Of a stretch of 7,107 bases of DNA, positions 1 to 4,692 are shown piece after piece (within the stretch, counting starts at the first letter, position 1; every line of letters starts with the position of its first letter). Source of the stretch: JAZGDL01 sp036477795 (GTDB taxonomy: Bacteria; Planctomycetota; Phycisphaerae; UBA1845); assembly GCA_036477795.1 (NCBI GenBank), contig JAZGDL010000265.1, positions 1 to 7,107 of the forward strand, written 5' to 3'. The notes beneath the pieces are model-generated. The model made no database searches. It was not told where the DNA came from and saw only the letters and a list, made by a program, of their open reading frames with translations. A program made the translations under genes and the position numbers.

Positions 1-122
1 ACCGGCCGACGCTGTTCTTCGAGGTGATCGAGCGGCATGGTTCCCGCGGCTTCGGCGTGGGGAACTTCAAGGCCCTGTTCGTCTCGCTGGAACACGAACA
101 GGCCCGCCGGGGGAATCTGTAA
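1..122 (+). CDS. hpd: 4-hydroxyphenylpyruvate dioxygenase, C-terminal end (partial)
   Basis: Only the last 39 codons and the TAA stop are present; the reading frame begins at base 3 and the gene enters from the left edge. The enzyme is a non-haem Fe(II) dioxygenase that turns 4-hydroxyphenylpyruvate into homogentisate in tyrosine breakdown. The visible tail reads PTLFFEVIERHG, then GFGVGNFKALF, SLEHEQ and RRGNL at the end. In this family the Glu of the LFFE(I/V)I strand is the third iron ligand, and the GFGxGNFxxLF helix closes over the active site; both are present. The family's two His ligands would lie outside the window. The next gene on the same strand is phhB, 136 bases downstream, and hmgA, whose product uses homogentisate, faces it. 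The identification rests on a short but very characteristic C-terminus plus pathway context. Confidence 0.9.
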   Translation, partial: RPTLFFEVIERHGSRGFGVGNFKALFVSLEHEQARRGNL

Positions 123-130
123 CGGAAGTG

Positions 131-232
131 GTTGTGGGACAGGCTTTCGAGCCTGTCGTTTGATGGTGTTAAGCGTTGTGGGAAAGGCTTTGTAGCCTGC
201 CATTTGACCGGCTGGAAAGCCGGTCCCACAAC
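131..232. repeat. REP/BIME-like cluster: three 27-base hairpin units
   Basis: Three copies of a 27-base unit fill most of the hpd-phhB gap. Each is a GTTGTGG head followed by a 20-base hairpin. Unit 1 (131-157, plus) has perfect 8-bp arms GACAGGCT/AGCCTGTC around TTCG. Unit 2 (175-201, plus) is degenerate, with only AGGCT/AGCCT pairing. Unit 3 (206-232) is inverted and has perfect arms GACCGGCT/AGCCGGTC around GGAA (TTCC on the other strand). Bases 131-163 and 175-207 are direct repeats with a 44-base period, 28 of 33 identical. GTTGTGGGA at 131-139 and 175-183 is exactly complementary to TCCCACAAC at 224-232, so the cluster ends in 9-bp inverted repeats. A head plus hairpin in facing copies is how REP/BIME elements are built. 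A role in 3' end formation for hpd is possible, but there is no strong T-tract. Confidence 0.75.
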
Positions 233-258
233 TGAGGGCTCAGGTTTGGAGCAGTCCG

Positions 259-609
259 ATGTCAGAATTAAGTTCCAAGACATGTGTGCCTTGCCGGGGC
301 GGCGTCCCCGCGCTGAAGGGCGATCAGATCACGCCGCTGTTGCACCAGATCGCCGGCTGGCAGGTCGTTGACGAACACCACCTGAAAAGGCAGTACGCAT
401 TCCCCGATTTCGTCACTGCGTTGTCCTTCGTCAACAAAGTCGGGGAGGTCGCCGAAACGCAAGGCCACCATCCCGACATCTACCTGGCGTGGGGCAAAGT
501 CGACGTCAGTATCTGGACGCACAAGATCAACGGGCTCACAGAGAGCGACTTTATCCTCGCCGCGAAGATCGATGAACTGCCGCGCGACCACGGGGACGCG
601 AGCGACTGA
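259..609 (+). CDS. phhB: pterin-4a-carbinolamine dehydratase
   Basis: This 116-residue cytoplasmic enzyme dehydrates the 4a-hydroxytetrahydropterin released by phenylalanine hydroxylase, allowing the cofactor to be recycled. The diagnostic run is E66-T-Q-G-H70-H71-P-D-I-Y75, followed by W87-H88 and D97 (WTHKINGLTESDF). This fits the family pattern of paired His-His-Pro, a later His, and an Asp; the histidines are the catalytic residues in the family. The N-terminal KTCVPCRGGVPAL stretch (C9, C12) and the GW near residue 34 are also typical of bacterial members, and the length is usual. The ATG at 259 is supported by GGAG at 248-251, seven bases upstream. It follows hpd on the same strand and may share its transcript, although a repeat cluster lies between. 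Its partner phhA is on the opposite strand about 1.4 kb away. Confidence 0.95.
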   Translation: MSELSSKTCVPCRGGVPALKGDQITPLLHQIAGWQVVDEHHLKRQYAFPDFVTALSFVNKVGEVAETQGHHPDIYLAWGKVDVSIWTHKINGLTESDFILAAKIDELPRDHGDASD

Positions 610-649
610 GAGGGTCCGATACGGGTTCTGTTTAGTTGCCGCACGATCC

Positions 650-718
650 GAGCCGCGCCCGTCAGGAAGCGGTCTCCGTTGTCCAGAGCAAGAACCCGCT
701 CCCTTACGGTCGCGTCTC
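650..718. repeat. imperfect 23-bp inverted repeat between convergent genes
   Basis: The arms are 650-672 (begins GAGCCGCGCCCGTC, ends GAAGCGG) and 696-718 (begins CCGCTCCCTTACGG, ends CGCGTCTC). They are complementary at 19 of 23 positions across a 23-base loop. The repeat lies in the 160-base gap between the stop codons of phhB (609) and hmgA (770), where a bidirectional terminator could act. No T-run follows either arm, so a classical intrinsic terminator is not shown. From memory, sequences of the type GAGCCGCGACCGT...GGGAGCGG recur in planctomycete intergenic DNA, so it may instead be a dispersed repeat. Confidence 0.6.
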
Positions 719-769
719 TGATTTCACAGCGAACGTTTCATCCTGGATTCGTCTAGCTCCAAGAGTTCG

Positions 770-1975
770 CTACCTGTCTTCCCAGCTCGACCGTCCCTCA
801 CGATCCACCCAACTGGTGTGGTAGCCCTTGTCCTCCAAACGGTCGGCGGCAGCCGTCAGCCGGAGCGGTTTGTAGGTGTCACACATCACCGCCAACTCTT
901 CCGTGCGTGTAGTGCCGATCGATTCCTCGTAGGTTCCGGGATGCGGGCCGTGAGGCACGCCCTGGGGATGCAAGCTTATCGACTCCGGCTCGATGCCGCG
1001 GCGCGAGGTGAAGTTTCCATCGACGTAGTACATGATCTCGTCCATGTCCACACTGGCGTGACCGTAGGGACATGGAATGGACTTCTCGTGGAAGTCCACC
1101 GTGCGAGGCACGAATGAGCAGACCACGAAAGCCTTTCCTGCGAAGGTGGTGTGGATCGTCGGCGGCTGATGCACCATCCCTATGATGGGCTGGAAGTCAT
1201 GAATGTTGAAGGCCAGCGGATACACGCACCCATCCCATCCCACCACGTCCAGCGGGAAGTGCTGATAGCGGTGAACGGTGATCCGATCGGACATCTTGAC
1301 GATCAGCTCGTACGGCGCTTGGCCGTGCTTGTCCCGGTCGAACGCCAACAGCTCCATCGGTAGCCGGAAGTCACGGTGTGAATACGGGGCATAGTCGGTG
1401 AGCTGTCCGTACTTGTTACGATACTGGCCGGGGATGCCCAGGTGCGGGCGACCTTCAAAGACCAACAGCGTACCGCTGTGGTTGTCCAGATGGATGCGGT
1501 AGGGCGTGGACTTGGGAATGAGAAGATAGTCGTGCCGGCGGAACGGTAGAATACCGAAAACACTCTCGAGGTAGCCGCCGCCGGACGTCACGAAGTACAG
1601 TTCGTCGCCGTCGCCGTTGGAAAAAAACCTGGCGGCCGGCTCGGTAGGTTTGGCCACCCCGATGTGGACGTCGTCGTTAACGAACAACGTTCGCCGACCT
1701 GTCAGAAAGTCACCGCCCGGTTCAAGCTCCTGCGAGCGTATGTGCCGCCGGTACAGCGGTTGTTCGGCGATGGTCTCAACCGGAGCGAACCCCGGCAAAG
1801 CGAGATCGTCGGCTACGAATTCGTCGGTCGGCGGCGTGCGGTAGTAGAGGATGGAAAACGGTCCGTCGAAGCCCTCGCGAGTCAGGCATTGCTCCATGAG
1901 CAGCTTGCCTTGCTCGTCGTAGAGGGCGGTGTGCGGCTTGGCGGGAATGCGACCGAGGGTATGTCGGTGTAGCAT
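770..1975 (-). CDS. hmgA: homogentisate 1,2-dioxygenase
   Basis: This 401-residue cupin-fold Fe(II) dioxygenase cleaves the ring of homogentisate to maleylacetoacetate. The N-terminus HTLGRIPAKPHT, followed by EQCLTREGFDGPFSILYYRTPPT (residues 28-50, with the conserved GF.GP.S.LY), matches the bacterial branch of the family. Toward the C-terminus, H306-ASVDMD-E313 and VPH342GPHPG fit the His, Glu and His that hold the iron; the ligand assignment is by motif position. Length is close to bacterial homologues. The ATG at 1975 is preceded by AGGAG at 1992-1988, a slightly long 12-base spacing, and the conserved N-terminus begins right after it. That Shine-Dalgarno overlaps the TAG stop (1993-1991) of phhA, with 15 bases between genes, so co-transcription and translational coupling are likely. 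It converges on hpd-phhB. Confidence 0.93.
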   Translation of the reverse strand: MLHRHTLGRIPAKPHTALYDEQGKLLMEQCLTREGFDGPFSILYYRTPPTDEFVADDLALPGFAPVETIAEQPLYRRHIRSQELEPGGDFLTGRRTLFVNDDVHIGVAKPTEPAARFFSNGDGDELYFVTSGGGYLESVFGILPFRRHDYLLIPKSTPYRIHLDNHSGTLLVFEGRPHLGIPGQYRNKYGQLTDYAPYSHRDFRLPMELLAFDRDKHGQAPYELIVKMSDRITVHRYQHFPLDVVGWDGCVYPLAFNIHDFQPIIGMVHQPPTIHTTFAGKAFVVCSFVPRTVDFHEKSIPCPYGHASVDMDEIMYYVDGNFTSRRGIEPESISLHPQGVPHGPHPGTYEESIGTTRTEELAVMCDTYKPLRLTAAADRLEDKGYHTSWVDREGRSSWEDR

Positions 1976-1990
1976 GATACGGCGGTGCTC

Positions 1991-2905
1991 CTATGTGACC
2001 GCCCCCGCATCCAGGAACGATCTTAGATCCTCTTCGTTGGCAACCGGTTGGCCCGGGCTGACGTTGTTGAGCCGGCCGTCGAGCATCCAGCGCTCGAGCT
2101 CGTCCACCTCATCGAACAGGTGATCGAAGGAGTTTACGATAAACAGCAGCGGCTGGTAATGGTCGATCTCGAAGTACTGGTTGACCACCCAATCCAATTG
2201 GAACGGATAGCGCTGCACCTCGGGCGATTCGATGCAGTGGGCGATTTCACCGAAGGAGCTGAGCAGGCCGCTGCCGTAGACGCAGAGGTTAGCGCCGTCA
2301 CGCATCAGACCGAACTCAATGGTGAACCAGAAGAAGCGGGCCATGGCCTTGAGCACGCTGTCCACGCGGCGGACGCGCTCCCGCTCGTCAGCCAGGTCGG
2401 CGACCATCTGTGCGGCGGTGCGGGCCACTTCACCGAAACGGACCAGCACGTCGGCGAATCGGCGGTCGGTGTGCATGGGAACGTGCCCGGCGACGTCGTG
2501 GAAGATGTCCGGTTCGGGGAGGTAGTCCAGCTTCTCCCTCTCGCGTATGGTGATGGTGGTGGGGAAGGCCCGGCCCCGAAGGCAGTCAAAGAAAACGTAC
2601 GCCGGCACGTAGCCGCTGACGGCCCTGGCGGAGAAACCAGTGAGCGGCTCCAGGAACCGGTTGATATCCTCAAGACGCGGGACTCCATCCGGGTCCATTG
2701 CTAACTTGTCAATGCCTTCGAGGAATCTGCGGTGGGCGTACTTCCGCCAGCGAGGCAGAATACGGGCGTAGAGGTCACGCCAGGTCTGCTGGTTCTCCTC
2801 GCTGTACAGCTCGTAGGGTTGGCCGATGTAGAGTTCGCCCTTGGCCCGGGCCCCTTCGATGAACGGAGCGTTGGTGGTGGTCAATCCGACGGCTGTCTCG
2901 GGCAT
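1991..2905 (-). CDS. phhA: phenylalanine 4-hydroxylase (aromatic amino acid hydroxylase)
   Basis: This 304-residue cytoplasmic enzyme is predicted to hydroxylate phenylalanine to tyrosine using O2, Fe(II) and tetrahydropterin. The catalytic domain carries YLPEPDIFH136DVAGH141VPMHTD, the two His iron ligands, and FFWFTIE197FGLM, the Glu ligand. Further landmarks are GYVP (98-101), YGSGLLSSFGE (210-220) and YFEIDHYQPLLFIVNSF (244-260). It has no N-terminal ACT regulatory domain, as is usual for bacterial enzymes. The start was set at ATG 2905 because AGGAG lies at 2917-2913 with 7-base spacing. The frame is open up to 3064, but those 53 extra residues look unlike the family and overlap a palindromic leader. 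Phe specificity, rather than Tyr or Trp, is inferred from the neighbouring phhB, hpd and hmgA. It is the first gene of a phhA-hmgA operon. Confidence 0.95.
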   Translation of the reverse strand: MPETAVGLTTTNAPFIEGARAKGELYIGQPYELYSEENQQTWRDLYARILPRWRKYAHRRFLEGIDKLAMDPDGVPRLEDINRFLEPLTGFSARAVSGYVPAYVFFDCLRGRAFPTTITIREREKLDYLPEPDIFHDVAGHVPMHTDRRFADVLVRFGEVARTAAQMVADLADERERVRRVDSVLKAMARFFWFTIEFGLMRDGANLCVYGSGLLSSFGEIAHCIESPEVQRYPFQLDWVVNQYFEIDHYQPLLFIVNSFDHLFDEVDELERWMLDGRLNNVSPGQPVANEEDLRSFLDAGAVT

Positions 2906-2912
2906 TGTTAAG

Positions 2913-2917
2913 CTCCT
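2913..2917 (-). promoter_or_regulatory. ribosome-binding site that fixes the phhA start
   Basis: Read on the minus strand this is AGGAG, seven bases before the ATG at 2905. No comparably placed site was found for the longer open frame beginning at 3064, so translation most likely starts at 2905. Confidence 0.8.
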
Positions 2918-2993
2918 GCCACATGCGACTTCAGATGCTCTCGTGCCCAAAGAGACGGGGCCGGGAAATACGCAAGAAGCGCACGGCCTCGAA

Positions 2994-3029
2994 GGTGCCC
3001 CACTGCCGGCGCGCCGGGAATAGGGCACC
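2994..3029. repeat. nested inverted repeat in the phhA leader
   Basis: Outer arms GGTGCCC (2994-3000) and GGGCACC (3023-3029) pair perfectly and enclose the 12-bp perfect palindrome CCGGCGCGCCGG (3006-3017). The structure lies about 90-125 bases upstream of the phhA start codon. It could be an operator or a leader-RNA hairpin; nothing in the sequence decides which, and GC-rich palindromes also arise by chance. Confidence 0.45.
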
Positions 3030-3179
3030 CAGCAAATCTCTCCCGCCGTTCCGGCATTTGTCAAACAGCGTCAGCCCGTTGCTAAAGCCTACCCATGCGA
3101 CCGAGACCTCGTCAAGGCCGATTCGATCATTGAGTAGCGGTTCTGCTGTACGGGCGACCCGTCGGAACAGGGAAATCCG

Positions 3180-3207
3180 CGCGGACTGAAGTCCGCGGCT
3201 CGCTACA
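3180..3207 (-). repeat. hairpin repeat with TGTAGCG head
   Basis: Perfect 8-bp arms CGCGGACT (3180-3187) and AGTCCGCG (3190-3197) are separated by two bases. On the minus strand the hairpin is preceded by TGTAGCG (3207-3201), a heptamer also found at both outer edges of the repeat at 7008-7073. A short head followed by a compact hairpin is the layout of REP-type elements. From memory, sequences like CCGCGGACTTCAGTCCGCGG are common in planctomycete intergenic DNA. Confidence 0.5.
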
Positions 3208-3257
3208 CGATTGCCGAAACCGCTCCAGTCGGTCTTTTCAGTCACTCAGGCTGATTC

Positions 3258-3284
3258 GACAGGCTGGAAAGCCTGTCCCGCATA
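3258..3284 (-). repeat. fourth, isolated copy of the 27-base REP-like unit
   Basis: Arms GACAGGCT (3258-3265) and AGCCTGTC (3270-3277) are perfect around GGAA. On the minus strand the 20-base hairpin differs from unit 1 at 138-157 by a single loop base. Compared with unit 3 at 206-225, the only differences in the hairpin are an A-T pair replaced by C-G at matching positions of the two arms, so pairing is kept. The head on this copy is GTATGCG upstream of the hairpin, against GTTGTGG in the others. Confidence 0.7.
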
Positions 3285-3555
3285 CTTTTGCCGCGGACTG
3301 CCAGCCCTGCTGCTCCGTCACCAATCGATTGAGGATTGGCTTGTCGGACACTGAGATTCGCCTCCGGTCCGTAACGACGTCACGGATCGGGCGGCAATAC
3401 GGCTATTGGTGCGTCAATGTTCGAATTGTGGGTTGCAGTATGGGGTGAGGGAGCGGAGAAAACGCTTCCAGCGTCTGCCAAACGACAAAGTCACTGCCGG
3501 CGTCAACCCGTCAATCGAACCGTGACGGAGGACTATGTCGGTCGGCCTGTGCCAT

Positions 3556-3564
3556 TGTTAGAAT
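3556..3564 (+). promoter_or_regulatory. extended -10 promoter candidate for the cyclase gene
   Basis: TG-T-TAGAAT matches an extended -10 (TGn followed by 5 of 6 bases of TATAAT). It lies 47 bases before the ATG at 3612, so transcription would begin around 3571 with a leader of about 40 bases. No good -35 is visible at 16-18 bases, which extended -10 promoters can tolerate. This is a motif match only. Confidence 0.4.
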
Positions 3565-3596
3565 AGACTTCGTGGTTGGGCTACGCACGGTTCCCT

Positions 3597-3602
3597 GAAG
3601 GA
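3597..3602 (+). promoter_or_regulatory. ribosome-binding site supporting the 3612 start
   Basis: GAAGGA stands nine bases before ATG 3612. This favours 3612 over an in-frame TTG at 3576, whose 12 extra residues would include the site itself. Confidence 0.6.
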
Positions 3603-3611
3603 TGTGCTGAG

Positions 3612-4331
3612 ATGACGGATTCCAAAGCCGTCCTGAAGTCGTTTCTCTTCACCGACCTGGTGGGATCTACCGAACTCAAGCAGCGGCTGGGGGACGCGCA
3701 GGCTGCGGCCATCATCGACCGCCACGACAAACTGTTCCGCCAGTGCCTCAAGCGTTTCGGCGGCAGCGAAGAGGTCAACCCCGGCGATGAGTTCTTCGCC
3801 ACCTTCGGTCTTCCCTCCGACGCCGTTCGCTGCGCCCTTGCGTTTGTAAAGGGATTGGCTGAACTGGACGTGGCCGAAAGCGTGAAGGTCCGCGTGGGCA
3901 TTCACATGGGCGAAACGACGCAGTTGGAAACGACCGAATCGGGGCGGCCCAAACTCGTCGGGCTGGCGGTGGACACCGCCGCTCGCGTCATGGGTGTTGC
4001 CCAGCCCCGGCAGATTCTCCTGACCCGTCACGCCTTCGATTCGGTCCGCCAGCACGTAGGCAAAGGGCCTGACGATTCGCCGGTCAAATGGCTGGCCCAT
4101 GGCCGCTACCTGTTCAAGGGAGTAGAGGACCCACTGGAGGTATTCGAAGCCGGTGTCGAAGGTGTGTCACCTCTCAACCCGCCGCCGAGTTCTGAGAAGG
4201 CCAGGCGCATCCTGGCCCCGGGAGACGAGGAGACGCTAGGTTGGCGGCCGGCGGTGGGCTTGACGGTTCCCGGTCGGCCGGGTTGGACGCTGGAGCGCAA
4301 CCTGGGAGCCGGCGGATTCGGTGAAGTCTAG
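3612..4331 (+). CDS. class III adenylate/guanylate cyclase-domain protein, cut at a kinase glycine loop
   Basis: The 239-residue product begins with a class III nucleotide cyclase domain (about residues 8-180). FTD15LVGST, NPGD59EFFATF, VRVGIHMGE and VGLAVDTAAR125V match the family's strands and its two metal-binding aspartates. Canonical residues are replaced elsewhere: the purine-selecting Lys four before the second Asp is V55, the Asn of VNxAAR is D121, and the Asp before the G of (D)xxG is K114. Activity, or its nucleotide, cannot be assumed. From residue 225 the sequence turns into a protein-kinase entry (WTLERNLGAGGFGEV) and stops at TAG 4329-4331, exactly where family members have Trp. 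The parent gene was probably a cyclase-kinase fusion. The truncated product may still be made, since promoter and RBS candidates are present. The downstream kinase starts 361 bases later on the same strand. Confidence 0.8.
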   Translation: MTDSKAVLKSFLFTDLVGSTELKQRLGDAQAAAIIDRHDKLFRQCLKRFGGSEEVNPGDEFFATFGLPSDAVRCALAFVKGLAELDVAESVKVRVGIHMGETTQLETTESGRPKLVGLAVDTAARVMGVAQPRQILLTRHAFDSVRQHVGKGPDDSPVKWLAHGRYLFKGVEDPLEVFEAGVEGVSPLNPPPSSEKARRILAPGDEETLGWRPAVGLTVPGRPGWTLERNLGAGGFGEV

Positions 4332-4502
4332 CTGGCCCGCCATCACAAGACACACGATGTTCGGGCGTTCAAGTTCTGTTACGAAGCGGATCGCCTGCGG
4401 GCTCTGAAACGAGAGCTGACGCTGCTGCGTTTGATCAAGGCTACGTCGGGCGAGCGGCGGGACATCGCCAGGCTCTACGAGGTCCGTCTGGACAAGCCGC
4501 CG
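4332..4502 (+). pseudogene. remnant of the fused protein-kinase N-lobe after the amber codon
   Basis: The frame of the cyclase gene stays open beyond TAG 4329-4331 and reads LARHHKTHDVRAFKFC, then LRALKRELTLLRLI and RDIARLYEVRLDKPP. This is the continuation of a protein-kinase N-lobe: the Lys of AFK would be the ATP-binding lysine and the Glu of KRE the helix-C glutamate. After LDKPP (ends 4502) family members continue with a strand like (F/Y)(F/Y)LESE; here resemblance is lost. The frame stays open to a TGA at 4665-4667 without any HRD or DFG motif, so the C-lobe is missing. Bases 4503-4692 resemble nothing I recognise. They include an 8-bp inverted repeat ATGGCGTC/GACGCCAT at 4534-4541 and 4558-4565. 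The segment is best read as a decayed gene; a sequencing error could explain the amber codon but not the lost C-lobe. Confidence 0.7.
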
Positions 4503-4692
4503 TTGCCAGCCGACACAGAATCCGTCGCAGCGGATGGCGTCCAGGATGGCGTAGGTAGACGCCATGGGAGCATTCTACCGGGAATCCAGGGGCTCGCATG
4601 CGAACACGAATGCACCTGCCGCAAGACCCTGGATTTCGCCGGTGTCGCGACACGACGATGCACTTGAAAACTGAAGCCTAAGGAAGGATGAT

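Larger units (their letters stand above)
2906..3611. other. 706-base divergent intergenic region without a convincing gene
   Basis: This gap separates phhA (leftward) from the cyclase gene (rightward), so it should contain the promoters of both. It holds the nested palindrome at 2994-3029, the hairpins at 3180-3197 and 3258-3277, a short inverted repeat TCCGT/ACGGA (3368-3372 and 3382-3386), a 10-bp palindrome CAATCGATTG (3322-3331), and an extended -10 candidate at 3556-3564. Open frames here, such as a 104-codon one on the minus strand at 2931-3245, run through the hairpin repeats and resemble no family I recognise. A perfect TTGACA lies on the minus strand at 3064-3059, but no good -10 stands at the right distance. 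No RNA gene was seen. Confidence 0.6.

Noticed and set aside
132..371. 79-codon open frame overlapping the REP-like cluster and the phhB start
   Set aside because: It is built from the repeat units and then a wrong frame of phhB.
610..769. Possible tRNA or small RNA between phhB and hmgA because of strong pairing
   Set aside because: The pairing is one long imperfect inverted repeat; there is no cloverleaf.
2048..2704. 218-codon plus-strand open frame opposite phhA
   Set aside because: It is antisense to the well-supported phhA coding region, with a low-complexity composition typical of a shadow frame.
2906..3064. N-terminal extension of phhA by 53 residues (open frame from 3064)
   Set aside because: The extra residues do not resemble the hydroxylase family, cross the nested palindrome, and lack a ribosome-binding site as good as the AGGAG before 2905.
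3036..3064. Minus-strand TTGACA (3064-3059) as the phhA -35 box
   Set aside because: The hexamer is perfect, but at 17-18 bases only AGAGAT or GAGATT is available as a -10, too poor to call a promoter.
2931..3245. 104-codon minus-strand open frame in the gap upstream of phhA
   Set aside because: It runs through the 3180-3197 hairpin repeat, has no recognisable motif and no convincing ribosome-binding site.
4236..4565. 109-codon minus-strand frame starting MASTYAILDAIRCDGF
   Set aside because: The first 20 residues look protein-like, but the rest is antisense to the kinase remnant, and no ribosome-binding site or known family was recognised.
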